Shown: one piece after another, positions 32,009-41,812 of the stretch
Layout of the letters: the number at the start of each line of letters is the position of its first letter
Numbering within the stretch: the first letter of the stretch is position 1
DNA from: Chromatiales bacterium
Lineage (GTDB): Bacteria > Pseudomonadota > Gammaproteobacteria > UBA6429 > Thiohalophilaceae
Reading direction: 5' to 3'
Assembly: GCA_027032075.1 (NCBI GenBank)
Contig: JALVOC010000089.1
Span: 310,001-374,000 of the forward strand
DNA: 64,000 nucleotides
Made by a program: the position numbers and the translations under genes
The notes under the pieces: generated by a model
The model's database searches: none
Told to the model about the DNA's origin: nothing
Seen by the model: the letters and a program-made list of their open reading frames with translations, nothing else

Positions 32009-32587
32009 ATGCGGTTGTTTTCCCGTTTGTTTGAGTATGTGATGGGCTGGGCCCGGCATCGCCACGCCGGTTATTACCTCGCCGGTCTGAGTTTTGCGGA
32101 GTCCTCTTTTTTCCCCGTGCCGCCGGATGTGATGCTGGCCCCGATGTCGCTGGCCAACCCCCGGCGGGCCTGGTTTTATGCGGCCGTCACCACCCTTGCT
32201 TCCGTGCTTGGAGGGATTGCGGGCTATCTCATCGGGATGCTGGCGTTTGAGCTGATCGAACCCTATCTCCACAGTTTCGGCTACTGGGACAAATATCTTC
32301 TCACGCGGCAATGGTTCACCGAGTGGGGCCTGTGGGTCATTTTTATCGCCGGCTTTTCTCCCATTCCCTACAAAGTTTTCACCATTTCCGCCGGTGTCAT
32401 CGGCATGGTGTTTTTGCCCTTCGTGATGGCCTCCTTTGTCGGGCGGGGTGCGCGCTTCTTTCTGGTGGCAGGTTTGATGCGTATGGGAGGAGAAAAAATG
32501 GAAGGGGTGCTGAAAAAATACATCGACAGGCTGGGCTGGCTGATGGTTGCCGTCGTGGTTCTGGGGTATTTTCTGTTGAGTGAATGA
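32009..32587 (+). CDS. yqaA: YqaA-family membrane protein (SNARE-associated/DedA relative)
   Basis: A 192-residue inner-membrane protein of the VTT/DedA superfamily. It has several hydrophobic segments, and the re-entrant type motif FFPVPPDVMLAPMSL followed by GGIAGYLIGMLAFELI is typical of YqaA. The segment FIAGFSPIPYKVFTISAGV matches the conserved second half, and PIPYK corresponds to the usual proton or lipid path motif. Related proteins move phospholipids, but the role of YqaA is not settled. Its ATG follows the pcm stop directly. Its end overlaps nlpD by four bases. It is a regular member of the pcm-nlpD-rpoS block. Confidence 0.9.
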   Translation: MRLFSRLFEYVMGWARHRHAGYYLAGLSFAESSFFPVPPDVMLAPMSLANPRRAWFYAAVTTLASVLGGIAGYLIGMLAFELIEPYLHSFGYWDKYLLTRQWFTEWGLWVIFIAGFSPIPYKVFTISAGVIGMVFLPFVMASFVGRGARFFLVAGLMRMGGEKMEGVLKKYIDRLGWLMVAVVVLGYFLLSE

Positions 32588-33342
32588 TGCGACCGGGCTG
32601 GATCATTACAGGTTTGTTGTTGGTGCTGGGGGCAGGCGGGTGCGCCCGTTTTGTCGATTATGGCGACGGCTACAGCCAGCAGCAAAAACCCGCAGCGAAC
32701 AGGTCGGTTGTTTATCACAAGGTTCGCAAAGGCGATACGCTTTACTCCATTGCCTGGCAATATGGTTACGACTATCGCAGCCTTTCCCGCTGGAACCGCA
32801 TCGCCCCGCCTTACACCATCTATCCCGGGCAAAAGTTGCGGGTCATGCCGCCAAAGAAACGGACAAATGCCAAACCGGTCACAAAAAAGCAGTGGCGTAA
32901 CAAGCGCACCCCCCCACCCAAAGCGACGCGGCGGGCGGCTTCGTCCTCACGGGTGCAAAAAATCAGCTGGCGCTGGCCGACAGAAGGAAAATTGCTAAGC
33001 CGCTTCGTTGCCGGGGAACCGACGCGGCAGGGGATCGATATCGGGGGGCGCAAGGGGCAGGCGATCAAGGCTGCAGCAAGTGGCCGGGTGGTTTATAGTG
33101 GCAATGGATTGCGTGGTTATGGCAATCTTGTCATTATTAAACATAACGAAACTTATTTCAGTGCCTACGCACATAACAACAGGGTGTATGTCAAGGAAGA
33201 CGATTTAGTAAAGTCCGGACAGAAAATTGCCGATATGGGACATAATGGTGCAAAGCGGGCCATGCTTCATTTTGAAATAAGACGTAATGGAAAACCTTCC
33301 AATCCGTTGAAATATCTACCAAAAAGGGGTCATGAGGGATAG
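32584..33342 (+). CDS. nlpD: Lipoprotein NlpD, LysM and degenerate LytM domains (amidase activator)
   Basis: NlpD sits in the outer membrane and activates an AmiC-type amidase at the division septum. The leader ends in LGAGGC, a lipobox. A LysM domain follows ([19 protein letters not shown]...YPGQKLRV, about residues 40-85), then a basic linker, then an M23/LytM domain to the end. The first zinc ligand, normally histidine, is replaced (RQGIDIG), as in E. coli NlpD, so the domain should bind but not cut peptidoglycan. Length is 252 residues. It overlaps yqaA by four bases, and in relatives it contains the main rpoS promoter. Confidence 0.95.
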   Translation: MMRPGWIITGLLLVLGAGGCARFVDYGDGYSQQQKPAANRSVVYHKVRKGDTLYSIAWQYGYDYRSLSRWNRIAPPYTIYPGQKLRVMPPKKRTNAKPVTKKQWRNKRTPPPKATRRAASSSRVQKISWRWPTEGKLLSRFVAGEPTRQGIDIGGRKGQAIKAAASGRVVYSGNGLRGYGNLVIIKHNETYFSAYAHNNRVYVKEDDLVKSGQKIADMGHNGAKRAMLHFEIRRNGKPSNPLKYLPKRGHEG

Positions 33343-33344
33343 TA

Positions 33345-34364
33345 ATGATGGATCAGGGTGAGATGGACGATAAAAATACAGACGTTCTGGAAAGTGTCGA
33401 CGTGGATGTCTTGCCGGATGATGCTGTGCAAGAAGAGTTGCTCATCGACGACAGCAAAGATGATGACAAAGAAAAAGAAGATGTCATTGCTGATGCCAAA
33501 GCCAAATACCAGCCCGGTGTCATACCGGATGGACAGCTGGACGCCACCCGTCTTTACTTAAGTGAAATCGGTTTTTCACCCCTTCTTACCGCCGATGAGG
33601 AAAAGCACTACTCACGGCTTTCACTCAAAGGTGACGAAGCGGCCCGTAAAAAAATGATCGAGTGCAATCTTCGCCTGGTGGTGAAGATTGCGCGCCGCTA
33701 TCTCAATCGTGGTCTGGCGTTGCTGGACCTGATCGAGGAAGGTAATCTGGGTTTGATCCGTGCCGTGGAAAAATTCGATCCCGAACGCGGTTTCCGCTTC
33801 TCTACATATGCCACCTGGTGGATACGGCAAACCATCGAACGTGCGATCATGAACCAGACCCGCACGATTCGCCTGCCCATCCATGTGGTAAAAGAAATCA
33901 ATATCTATCTGCGTGCCGCGCGTCATTTGTCACAAACGCTTGACCATGAACCCAGTACGGAAGAGATCGCCGAGATGCTGGATAAACCCATCGATGAAGT
34001 CAAGCGCATGCTCGGTCTCAATGAACGCATTGCCTCGGTGGATACCCCCCTCGGATACGATGCTGACAACTCCCTGCTGGATGCGATTCCCGATGAAAAC
34101 AATGTCGATCCGGTTGTGCTGTTACAGGACAACGATGTAAAAGCCAACCTGGATCAATGGCTGGCACAACTCAGCGATAAACAGCGGGAAGTGGTCGAAC
34201 GCCGTTTTGGTTTGCGTGGCTACGATGTCTCCACATTGGAAGAGGTGGGCAACACCATTGGCGTGACGCGCGAACGTGTGCGCCAGATTCAGCTGGAAGC
34301 GTTACGCAAGCTGCGGGATATTCTGGAGAAAGAGGGTTTCTCGGTGGATGCGTTGTTCAAATAG
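33345..34364 (+). CDS. rpoS: RNA polymerase sigma factor RpoS
   Basis: RpoS is the stationary-phase and general stress sigma factor. Region 1.2 ([21 protein letters not shown]), region 2 ([20 protein letters not shown], then [20 protein letters not shown] and [17 protein letters not shown]), region 3 and region 4.2 ([19 protein letters not shown]) are all there. The N-terminus is unusually acidic ([12 protein letters not shown]). Length is 339 residues. ATG 33345 has GAGGG six bases upstream; an internal ATG at 33348 is equivalent. RpoS rather than RpoD is shown by length, lack of the large non-conserved region and the position after nlpD. Confidence 0.96.
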   Translation: MMDQGEMDDKNTDVLESVDVDVLPDDAVQEELLIDDSKDDDKEKEDVIADAKAKYQPGVIPDGQLDATRLYLSEIGFSPLLTADEEKHYSRLSLKGDEAARKKMIECNLRLVVKIARRYLNRGLALLDLIEEGNLGLIRAVEKFDPERGFRFSTYATWWIRQTIERAIMNQTRTIRLPIHVVKEINIYLRAARHLSQTLDHEPSTEEIAEMLDKPIDEVKRMLGLNERIASVDTPLGYDADNSLLDAIPDENNVDPVVLLQDNDVKANLDQWLAQLSDKQREVVERRFGLRGYDVSTLEEVGNTIGVTRERVRQIQLEALRKLRDILEKEGFSVDALFK

Positions 34365-34384
34365 GGCATCCGTCTTCTCATTGT

Positions 34385-34807
34385 TCAAATCATCAACAAG
34401 GCGGCCACCACATGCCGGCCTTCGCTCACCAGGATGTTGAAAGTACGGCATGCCGCGGCGGTATCCATCACTTCCACTCCCACGTTCACCCGATATAGCT
34501 GATCGAGGAACTCACGTGCGGGAAATTGCAGGCTTGCGCCCGTGCCCAGCAGCACCAGTTCCGGATCCAGCTCGAAAAGCGGCTGCATGTGCGTGATCCG
34601 CAGATCGGCGAGAACCTGGGGTTCCCAGTCGGTGATCACGGTCTGACTGGAAAGGATGAGGCTGCGGGTGATGCGTTGCAGACCCGTCTCGCCGGGCGCG
34701 CCGGGATGTCCTCTGAGAGGGATGGGGGGGGGTGCTGCCAGGGTGATTTCGCCTTTATCGTATGCATGGATTCGAAATCCAGCGCTTTTTTCCTCTTTGA
34801 ATTCCAC
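34385..34807 (-). CDS. Mth938-like domain protein (NDUFAF3/DUF498 family)
   Basis: This small protein has the Mth938 fold seen in human complex I assembly factor NDUFAF3; bacterial members have no settled role. The pattern GFRIHAYDKGEITLA, SSQTVITDWEPQVL, PELVLLGTGASLQFPAREFLDQLY and VGVEVMDTAAACRTFNILVSEGRHVVAALLMI is characteristic. A GTG at 34807 would give 140 residues, normal for the family. The open frame runs on to 34924, but that extension looks unrelated. It is convergent with rpoS (20 bases between stops) and divergent from alaC. Confidence 0.8.
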   Translation of the reverse strand: MEFKEEKSAGFRIHAYDKGEITLAAPPPIPLRGHPGAPGETGLQRITRSLILSSQTVITDWEPQVLADLRITHMQPLFELDPELVLLGTGASLQFPAREFLDQLYRVNVGVEVMDTAAACRTFNILVSEGRHVVAALLMI

Positions 34808-35135
34808 TTGCGTTTTTTTCCGTTCGTTTTCATGCCCTTGCAATTGACAGTGCAGCCGTCGAGCCGGTAATGTTACCAGCTTTATTCGTCCGCACCTCTC
34901 GTCAGCCTCCTGCTGCGGTGTCACAATAGCACACGTCTACGGCGTTGCGTTTGGAAAACGTGCTCAAGGTACCCCTCGGTACGTTTTGCGTGTTTTTACG
35001 GCATGTGCTTTCTTTGTTGCCGTGCAGCACCGTGTTGTGCAGGGCGCTGGCAGCAAAGGCGGACGGTATCGCGTACGAGTTCCGCTGATTCTTGAGAAAA
35101 GCGGATAACAACCTGATTTTAAACTGGATTTTCCA
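34808..35135. other. Divergent intergenic region between the Mth938-like gene and alaC
   Basis: No gene is supported in these 328 bases. It must hold promoters for both neighbours; a weak TTGAGA element at 35092 has no clear partner. Short inverted repeats (GGTACC...GGTACG near 34970) are not convincing terminators. Confidence 0.4.
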
Positions 35136-36314
35136 TTGATCGAAGAATTCCCCAGAATCAAGCGTCTGCCGCCGTATGTCTTCAATATCGTCAACCAGCT
35201 GAAGGCAGCGGCCCGCGCCCGTGGTGAGGACATTATCGACTTCGGGATGGGAAACCCCGATCAGCCCACGCCACAGCATATCGTGGACAAGCTGGTGGAG
35301 GTCGCGCAACGGCCTGATACCCATCGTTATTCCCTCTCACGGGGCATTCCCAGATTGCGCCGCGCCATCTGTAACTGGTACAAACACCGTTTTGATGTCG
35401 GGCTGGATCCTGAATCGGAAGCGATTGTCACTATCGGATCCAAAGAAGGGCTGGCGCACCTGGCACTGGCCACGGTCGGACCGGGTGATGCCGTGCTGGT
35501 GCCGAATCCGGCCTATCCCATCCATCCCTATGGCTTCATCATTGCCGGTGCCGATATCCGTCATGTTCCCCTGGTTCCGGGGATCGATTTCTTTGAAGAG
35601 CTGGTCAAAGCCATCAAGGATTCCTGGCCGCGACCGAAAATGCTGGTGCTGAATTTTCCCGGTAATCCCACAACACAATGTGTCGAGCTCGAATTCTTTG
35701 AGAAGGTGGTGGAAATCGCCCGGGAACACAAGATCTGGGTCGTTCACGATCTTGCCTATGCGGACATCGTCTTTGACGGTTACCAGGCGCCCTCCATTCT
35801 CCAGGTTGCCGGTGCCAAGGAGGTGGCGGTGGAATTTTTTTCACTTTCCAAGAGTTACAACATGCCCGGCTGGCGTGTCGGTTTCATGTGTGGCAATCCC
35901 AAACTGGTTGCCGCACTGGCTCGCATGAAGTCCTATCTGGATTACGGCATGTTCACCCCCATCCAGGTTGCGGCCATTGCCGCCCTGGAAGGGCCGCAGG
36001 ATTGTGTCGCGGAGATCCGCGAGCGATATCGCTCGCGGCGTGATGTGCTGTGTGATGGCTTGAATTCAATCGGCTGGGAAGTGGAGAAACCCCGCGGCAC
36101 CATGTTCGTCTGGGCACCGATCCCGGAACAGTTTCGTAAGCTGGGTTCCCTGGAATTTTCCAAGCTGTTGTTAAAAGAGGCGAAGGTGGCGGTTTCACCG
36201 GGTATCGGTTTTGGAGAATATGGCGATGATCATGTTCGTTTTGGCTTGATTGAGAATGAACACCGTACCCGGCAGGCGATTCGCTGTATCCGGGACATGT
36301 TTCGCAAGGCATAG
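35136..36314 (+). CDS. alaC: Class I aminotransferase, glutamate-pyruvate type
   Basis: AlaC makes alanine from pyruvate with glutamate. The PLP lysine lies in [15 protein letters not shown]; the upstream blocks [59 protein letters not shown] and [12 protein letters not shown] are those of AlaC/YfdZ. Length 392 is close to E. coli AlaC (412). The start is a TTG at 35136, immediately before the conserved N-terminus; no nearby ATG fits. It precedes hom and thrC, a common arrangement in gammaproteobacteria that suggests shared amino-acid control. Its exact amino acid could differ. Confidence 0.88.
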   Translation: MIEEFPRIKRLPPYVFNIVNQLKAAARARGEDIIDFGMGNPDQPTPQHIVDKLVEVAQRPDTHRYSLSRGIPRLRRAICNWYKHRFDVGLDPESEAIVTIGSKEGLAHLALATVGPGDAVLVPNPAYPIHPYGFIIAGADIRHVPLVPGIDFFEELVKAIKDSWPRPKMLVLNFPGNPTTQCVELEFFEKVVEIAREHKIWVVHDLAYADIVFDGYQAPSILQVAGAKEVAVEFFSLSKSYNMPGWRVGFMCGNPKLVAALARMKSYLDYGMFTPIQVAAIAALEGPQDCVAEIRERYRSRRDVLCDGLNSIGWEVEKPRGTMFVWAPIPEQFRKLGSLEFSKLLLKEAKVAVSPGIGFGEYGDDHVRFGLIENEHRTRQAIRCIRDMFRKA

Positions 36315-36424
36315 AGAGGCAATGCGCTCCCGGCCATTTTGCGTTCGTATGATCAATACGTTCTTCTGCAAAACGGATCTCTGTTAGGTATTATTCATCA
36401 TTGATTTTTGAAAGAGGATTAACC

Positions 36425-37741
36425 GTGGATGCTGTAAAAGTGGGTTTGTTGGGACTGGGTACTGTTGGCGGGGGGACTGTCACAGTGTTGAGACGCAATG
36501 CCGAGGAAATAACACGTCGTGCCGGTCGTGGTATCAGCATTACCCATGCGGCAGCGCGTGATCTCAGCAAGCCCCGCAATTGTGATACCACAGGGATTGA
36601 ACTGACCACCGATGCCGAAGAGGTGGTAAGCAATCCCGAAACAGAGATCGTGGTGGAATTGATCGGCGGCGACACCCTGGCATCCGAGATGGTGATGAAG
36701 GCGATCGACAACGGCAAACACGTGGTCACCGCCAACAAGGCGCTCATCGCCAAACACGGTAACGAAATATTTGCCGCCGCACAGAAGAAAGGCGTGATGG
36801 TGGCGTTTGAAGCGGCGGTTGCCGGCGGGATCCCGATTATCAAGGCCATTCGTGAAGGGTTGGCGGGCAACCAGATCCAGTGGCTGGCCGGGATCATCAA
36901 TGGCACCGGTAATTTTATTCTGACCGAGATGCGTGACAAGGGCAGGGACTTCGATGAGGTGCTGAAAGAAGCGCAGCAGCTGGGCTATGCTGAGGCCGAT
37001 CCCACTTTCGATGTGGAGGGCATCGATGCCGCCCACAAACTGACCATTCTGGCATCGATCGCCTTTGGTATCCCCTTGCAGTTCGATGCTGTTTTTACCG
37101 AGGGCATCAGCAAAATCACCCGTGAGGATGTCGCCTATGCAGAAGAGCTGGGTTACCGCATCAAACACCTGGGGTTGACGCGCCGCAGCAATGGGGGGGT
37201 GGAACTTCGCGTGCACCCGACCCTGATCCCGGAACGTCGATTGCTAGCCAATGTCGATGGTGTCATGAATGCCGTGCTGGTGATGGGGGATGCGGTGGGA
37301 CCGACCATGTACTACGGCGCAGGCGCCGGTGCCGAGCCCACCGCATCCGCGGTGGTGGCCGATCTGGTGGATGTGGTGCGGGTATTGACCAGTGATCCGG
37401 AAAACCGGGTGCCGCATCTTGCGTTCCAGGCAAATCGCCTCTCCGACATGCCGATCCTCGATATGACACAGGTTCAGACCGCCTATTACCTGCGGATGCA
37501 GGCGGAAGACAAACCGGGGGTGCTGGCCGAGGTGACGCGGATCCTCGGGGATTCCGGTATCAGCATCGAGGCGATCATTCAGAAAGAGCCGTTGCCCGGT
37601 TCCGACAAAGCGAACATCATCATGCTGACACATCGGGTGGAGGAGCGGAGCATGAATGAGGCCATCGCAGCGATTGAATCCCTGCCGGTTATTCATGGTG
37701 AAGTGACCCGCATTCGTATGGAAACCCTGAATGCCGACTGA
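36425..37741 (+). CDS. hom: Homoserine dehydrogenase
   Basis: Hom reduces aspartate semialdehyde to homoserine for threonine and methionine. The NAD(P) loop is VGLLGLGTVGGGTVTVL at the N-terminus. The catalytic domain has TANKALIAKHG, FEAAVAGGIPIIKAIREGL, GIINGTGNFILTEM and YAEADPTFDVEGIDAAHKL. A C-terminal ACT domain (YYLRMQAEDKPGVLAEVTRIL) should allow feedback by threonine. GTG 36425 is preferred over the longer frame because AAAGAGGA lies six bases upstream. That gives 438 residues, normal for the monofunctional enzyme. thrC follows by 58 bases. Confidence 0.96.
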   Translation: MDAVKVGLLGLGTVGGGTVTVLRRNAEEITRRAGRGISITHAAARDLSKPRNCDTTGIELTTDAEEVVSNPETEIVVELIGGDTLASEMVMKAIDNGKHVVTANKALIAKHGNEIFAAAQKKGVMVAFEAAVAGGIPIIKAIREGLAGNQIQWLAGIINGTGNFILTEMRDKGRDFDEVLKEAQQLGYAEADPTFDVEGIDAAHKLTILASIAFGIPLQFDAVFTEGISKITREDVAYAEELGYRIKHLGLTRRSNGGVELRVHPTLIPERRLLANVDGVMNAVLVMGDAVGPTMYYGAGAGAEPTASAVVADLVDVVRVLTSDPENRVPHLAFQANRLSDMPILDMTQVQTAYYLRMQAEDKPGVLAEVTRILGDSGISIEAIIQKEPLPGSDKANIIMLTHRVEERSMNEAIAAIESLPVIHGEVTRIRMETLNAD

Positions 37742-37799
37742 TAAAGACATCCCTCTCTGTGATTCTACAAAAGATTTAAACACGCTTTAGGAGTTGAGT

Positions 37800-38879
37800 A
37801 TGCCGTTTCGCACCCGTTATACAGGTTTGATTGACAAGTATCGTGATCGTCTGCCGGTGCATGATGACACCCGTATCATCAGCCTTGGAGAAGGCAATAC
37901 ACCGCTTGTCCGTTTGCACAATATCCCGCGCATGCTTGGCAAGGATGTGGATATCTATATCAAATACGAAGGGTTGAACCCCACCGGTTCTTTCAAGGAT
38001 CGTGGTATGACCCTGGCGGTGACCAAGGCGGTGGAAGAGGGGAGTAAAGCCATTATATGTGCTTCCACCGGCAATACCTCGGCCGCGGCGGCGGCTTATG
38101 CGGCACGTGCCGGCATAACTGCCTTTGTACTGATCCCGGATGGCAAAATCGCCCTTGGCAAGCTGGCGCAGGCGATGATGCATGGTGCGGTCGTGATCCA
38201 GATCAAGGGTAACTTCGACGCCGGCATGCAACTGGTCAAGGAAGTGGGGGAAGACGCGCCGGTCACCATCGTGAATTCCATTAACCCGTTTCGTATTCAG
38301 GGGCAGAAAACCGCCGCATTTGAAATTCTCGAAGAGCTGGGCAGCGCGCCCGATTTTCACTGCATTCCCGTCGGAAATGCGGGCAATATCACCGCCCACT
38401 GGATGGGGTATACCGAATACCATGAACACGGCATCGTGAACAGCCGCCCCCGCATGGTGGGCTATCAGGCGGCGGGTTCCGCCCCCTTTATGCGTGGCAA
38501 GATGGTCGACGAGCCGGAAACGGTTGCCACGGCGATCCGCATTGGCCATCCACAAAGCTGGGACAAGGCCTGGAAGGTGCAAAAGGAATCCAACGGCTGG
38601 TTTGATGAATGTACCGACGAAACCATTCTGGCGGCACAAAAGCTGTTGGCCGAGGAGGAAGGTATTTTTTGTGAACCGGCATCGGCCACCTCGCTCGCCG
38701 GGGCGATGCAGGACATCGAAACCGGCAAAATCCCGGAAGGCAGCAAGATTGTCTGTACGCTCACCGGCCATGGCCTCAAGGATCCCGATACCGCCATCAG
38801 GCAGAGTGCGGCGCCGGTGAAAGCCGTGGAAGCCACGCTGGAACAGGTAAAGGCGATCATTCTTGATAACCTGAAATAA
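37800..38879 (+). CDS. thrC: Threonine synthase
   Basis: ThrC converts O-phosphohomoserine to threonine using PLP. The lysine lies in the conserved NPTGSFKDRGMTLAVTKAV, and STGNTSAAAAAYAARAGI and PVGNAGNITAHWMGY form the cofactor site. Length 359 fits the short class of threonine synthases rather than the E. coli type (428), common in non-enteric gammaproteobacteria. ATG 37800 has AGGAG seven bases upstream; an in-frame TTG at 37794 is unlikely. It follows hom in the same direction. Confidence 0.95.
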   Translation: MPFRTRYTGLIDKYRDRLPVHDDTRIISLGEGNTPLVRLHNIPRMLGKDVDIYIKYEGLNPTGSFKDRGMTLAVTKAVEEGSKAIICASTGNTSAAAAAYAARAGITAFVLIPDGKIALGKLAQAMMHGAVVIQIKGNFDAGMQLVKEVGEDAPVTIVNSINPFRIQGQKTAAFEILEELGSAPDFHCIPVGNAGNITAHWMGYTEYHEHGIVNSRPRMVGYQAAGSAPFMRGKMVDEPETVATAIRIGHPQSWDKAWKVQKESNGWFDECTDETILAAQKLLAEEEGIFCEPASATSLAGAMQDIETGKIPEGSKIVCTLTGHGLKDPDTAIRQSAAPVKAVEATLEQVKAIILDNLK

Positions 38880-38966
38880 AATTTCAGCGTTATACAAATT
38901 CGAGCGGTTGTGTCTGCGCCGGTATGTCGCTTCACCGCCTGACCGAAAAACAACACAGCAATTGGC

Positions 38967-40004
38967 ATGAGCGGTTCATCTTGTGATATCACACTGTTTG
39001 CGCCTGGCCTGTTGGGACCACAAGCCGGATACTTTCAGCTGGCGGAATCAGCAAAACCGGATCTGCCGTTCCTGACAACATTGTTATCGCGTGCCAGGAT
39101 AAAATCAAAAGCACAGCATGACTGGCTGCGGGAAGTGTTTCATCTCTTTGCGATCGCGACCCCTGCGGGAGCAACTCCGCCGATTGCGCCGGTAACCGCG
39201 CTCGCCGACGGGGCGGACGCAAACCAGGGTTGGTGGCTGCGGGCTGATCCGGTATACCTGCAGGTGGATCGTGATCGGGCACTGCTGCTGGCGGCGGAAG
39301 AGATCGGCTTGCAGCTGGAAGAGGCGTGCAGCCTTGCCGGCGACATCAATCGGCATTTTGCCGGCGACGCTTTTGAAATCATTGTATTGCATCCGCAGCG
39401 CTGGTATTTGCGGTTTACCGCACGGCAGGAGATCAGCACCACACCCCTGTATGACGTTATCGGGCAAAATATTTTTCCCTTCCTGCCTGTGGGTGAAGCG
39501 CGGCCTTACTGGCACACGCTTTTGAATGAACTTCAGATGTTGCTGCATCGACATCCACTTAACCGGCAGCGTGAAAAGGAAGGCCGCCTGCCGGTCAACA
39601 GCCTGTGGTTCTGGGGTGAGGGATTTTGTCCGGCAACGCCAAAACAAAACTGGGATGGGGTTTTTACAGACGATGTGACGGTGCAGGCGGTTGCCCGCTT
39701 CTGTCAATTGCCCTGTGCCGCGGTGAGTGATTTTCATCCCGAAAAACTTCAGGGCAGCTTCCTGCTGGTTTTGAATGAGGCGCTTGCCAGTGTGCGACAC
39801 GGAGATGTGCTTGCCTGGCTGGATAGATTGAAAAAATGGGATGAGACGTTATTTGCCATGTGTATCAAAGGTTTGAAAAACAGATCCATCCAACACCTTG
39901 CCCTTTTGGACGGAGAGAAGCGTGTTTATCGGCTTGCCCCCTCTCATCTGCGCCGCTGGTGGCGCCGCCGCCAACCCCTGGAGACTTTTTGCACCCATGC
40001 GTGA
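38967..40004 (+). CDS. RpfE-like conserved protein
   Basis: This 345-residue protein resembles the family named after Xanthomonas RpfE, an uncharacterised cytoplasmic protein encoded next to recJ. Supporting segments are the N-terminal FAPGLLGP, GWWLRADPVYLQVDRDRALLL, LHPQRWYLRF, WHTLLNELQMLLHRHPLNRQRE and NSLWFWGEG. No membrane segment or catalytic motif is seen; the DPVYLQVDRDR block is shared with proteins distantly related to phosphoglycerate mutases. It overlaps recJ by eight bases, so translation is probably coupled. The family match rests on memory of these blocks plus position, and the role is unknown. Confidence 0.7.
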   Translation: MSGSSCDITLFAPGLLGPQAGYFQLAESAKPDLPFLTTLLSRARIKSKAQHDWLREVFHLFAIATPAGATPPIAPVTALADGADANQGWWLRADPVYLQVDRDRALLLAAEEIGLQLEEACSLAGDINRHFAGDAFEIIVLHPQRWYLRFTARQEISTTPLYDVIGQNIFPFLPVGEARPYWHTLLNELQMLLHRHPLNRQREKEGRLPVNSLWFWGEGFCPATPKQNWDGVFTDDVTVQAVARFCQLPCAAVSDFHPEKLQGSFLLVLNEALASVRHGDVLAWLDRLKKWDETLFAMCIKGLKNRSIQHLALLDGEKRVYRLAPSHLRRWWRRRQPLETFCTHA

Positions 40005-41733
40005 TCCCTTGTCCGATGTGATCCAGCGCCGTGCTCTGCCGGAGGTGATGCCGGAACTGGGGGAAATACACCCGGTGTTGAAACGCCTCTATGCCGCCCG
40101 TCGGGTGAGATCCGCACAGGAGTTGCAGTATGGCCTGAAGAATTTGCTCCCGTACCAGAAACTGAAAGGCATCGACGCCGCGGTGACCTTGTTGGCGAAT
40201 GCGGTGCAGCAACAGCAAAAGGTGCTGATCATCGGTGATTTCGATGCGGATGGCGCCACCAGCACCACCCTGGCGGTACAGGCCCTGCGCATGTTTGGGC
40301 TGGCCTCGGTCGAATACCTTGTTCCCAACCGTTTCGAATACGGTTACGGTCTGACGCCGGAAATCGTGGCGGTTGCCATCGACCGTCAACCCGATCTGAT
40401 CGTCACTGTGGATAACGGCATCTCCAGTCTGCAGGGGGTGGAGGCGGCCAGGCAGGCGGGTATCCAGGTGCTTATCACGGATCATCATCTGGCGGGAGAG
40501 ACCCTGCCGGCAGCATCCGCCATCGTCAATCCCAATCAGCCCGGTTGTGCTTTTCCCAGTAAAGCCTTGCCGGGTGTCGGGGTGATTTTCTATGTCATGC
40601 TCGCATTGCGTGCCTGTCTGCGCGACTCCGGCTGGTTTGCACGGCATGATATCCCTGAACCCAATCTGGCGGTGTTGCTGGATCTGGTGGCACTGGGCAC
40701 GGTCGCGGATGTGGTGCCCCTGGACTACAACAACCGTATTCTGATCGCACAGGGAATGGCGCGGATTTGCGCAGGCCAGACACGGCCCGGCATCCGCGCG
40801 CTGCTCGAAATCGCCGGGCGTGATCCCGCCAGAGTGGTGACCACCGATCTGGGGTTTTTCGTGGCACCGCGGATCAATGCAGCCGGGCGTCTCGATGAAA
40901 TGTCGCTTGGCATCGAATGCCTCCTGAGCGAAGAGCGGGATCGGGCGGAGGAGCTGGCCCGCCAGCTCGATCAGCTCAACCGTGAGCGCCGTGGTATTGA
41001 AGATCATATGAAGCAACAGGCGCAGACGCTGCTGGATGACATGCAGCTGGAAGACGAACTGCCGGTCGGCCTTTGTCTTTACGAGGAAGACTGGCATGAA
41101 GGGGTGGTGGGCATTGTCGCCTCGCGTCTCAAGGATCGGCTGCACCGGCCGGTGATTGCATTTGCCCGCACCGCCAGGGGTGAAATCAAGGGTTCTGCCC
41201 GTTCGGTGAAAGGTGTGCACATCCGCGATGTCCTGGATGCGCTGGCGGCGCAGCATCCCCAGCTCATCAGCCGTTTTGGCGGTCATGCGATGGCGGCAGG
41301 GCTGAGCCTGCCCGAGGAAAATTATGCAGCGTTCACGGCCGCTTTTGACAGGGAGGTGCGCCGTCATCTCAGCGAGGCGGATTTGCACGGTGTCATGATC
41401 AGCGATGGCGAGTTACCAGCCGATGAAATCGGGCTGGAGCTGGCGGAATTGATCAGGGCGGGCGGTCCCTGGGGACAGACTTTTGAGGAACCCCTCTTCG
41501 ATGGTCGCTTCGAGGTGGTGAACCGGCGCATTGTCGGGGAAAAACACCTCAAGCTGTTGCTGCGCACCGCGCACTCCGAACGGTTGCTGGATGCCATCGC
41601 CTTTCATACCACCGATGCGGGCTGGCCGCCCGTTCTCAAGGGGATAGAAGCCGTCTATCAACTGGAGGTGAACGAATTCCGTGGGCAGCGCAACGTCCAG
41701 CTTGTCATCCAGCATTTGCGTCCCCTGCAGTAA
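39997..41733 (+). CDS. recJ: Single-strand-specific exonuclease RecJ
   Basis: RecJ degrades single-stranded DNA 5' to 3' in recombination and repair. The DHH phosphoesterase motifs are present: VLIIGDFDADGATSTT, VTVDNGISS, LITDHHLAGE and VALGTVADVVPLDYNNR. A DHHA1 domain follows with IASRLKDRLHRPVIAFA and SRFGGHAMAAGLSL, then an OB-fold. ATG 39997 gives 578 residues (E. coli 577); the frame is open upstream within the rpfE-like gene. It overlaps the previous gene by eight bases and prfB follows after about 80 bases, as in E. coli (recJ-prfB-lysS). Confidence 0.96.
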   Translation: MRDPLSDVIQRRALPEVMPELGEIHPVLKRLYAARRVRSAQELQYGLKNLLPYQKLKGIDAAVTLLANAVQQQQKVLIIGDFDADGATSTTLAVQALRMFGLASVEYLVPNRFEYGYGLTPEIVAVAIDRQPDLIVTVDNGISSLQGVEAARQAGIQVLITDHHLAGETLPAASAIVNPNQPGCAFPSKALPGVGVIFYVMLALRACLRDSGWFARHDIPEPNLAVLLDLVALGTVADVVPLDYNNRILIAQGMARICAGQTRPGIRALLEIAGRDPARVVTTDLGFFVAPRINAAGRLDEMSLGIECLLSEERDRAEELARQLDQLNRERRGIEDHMKQQAQTLLDDMQLEDELPVGLCLYEEDWHEGVVGIVASRLKDRLHRPVIAFARTARGEIKGSARSVKGVHIRDVLDALAAQHPQLISRFGGHAMAAGLSLPEENYAAFTAAFDREVRRHLSEADLHGVMISDGELPADEIGLELAELIRAGGPWGQTFEEPLFDGRFEVVNRRIVGEKHLKLLLRTAHSERLLDAIAFHTTDAGWPPVLKGIEAVYQLEVNEFRGQRNVQLVIQHLRPLQ

Positions 41734-41812
41734 ATGGAGAAAGAAACGTTTTCACACAGGCACGATGAGTGGTGTATGATAGGCGCCTTTTGAAATCAGG
41801 CGATTTTTCAAG

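Noticed and set aside
33001-33342. NlpD considered as an active M23 peptidase
   Set aside because: The first zinc ligand is missing (RQGIDIG), as in known inactive NlpD activators.
39865-41388. A 507-codon frame antisense to recJ
   Set aside because: It is explained by codon bias of recJ on the other strand and has no recognisable domain.
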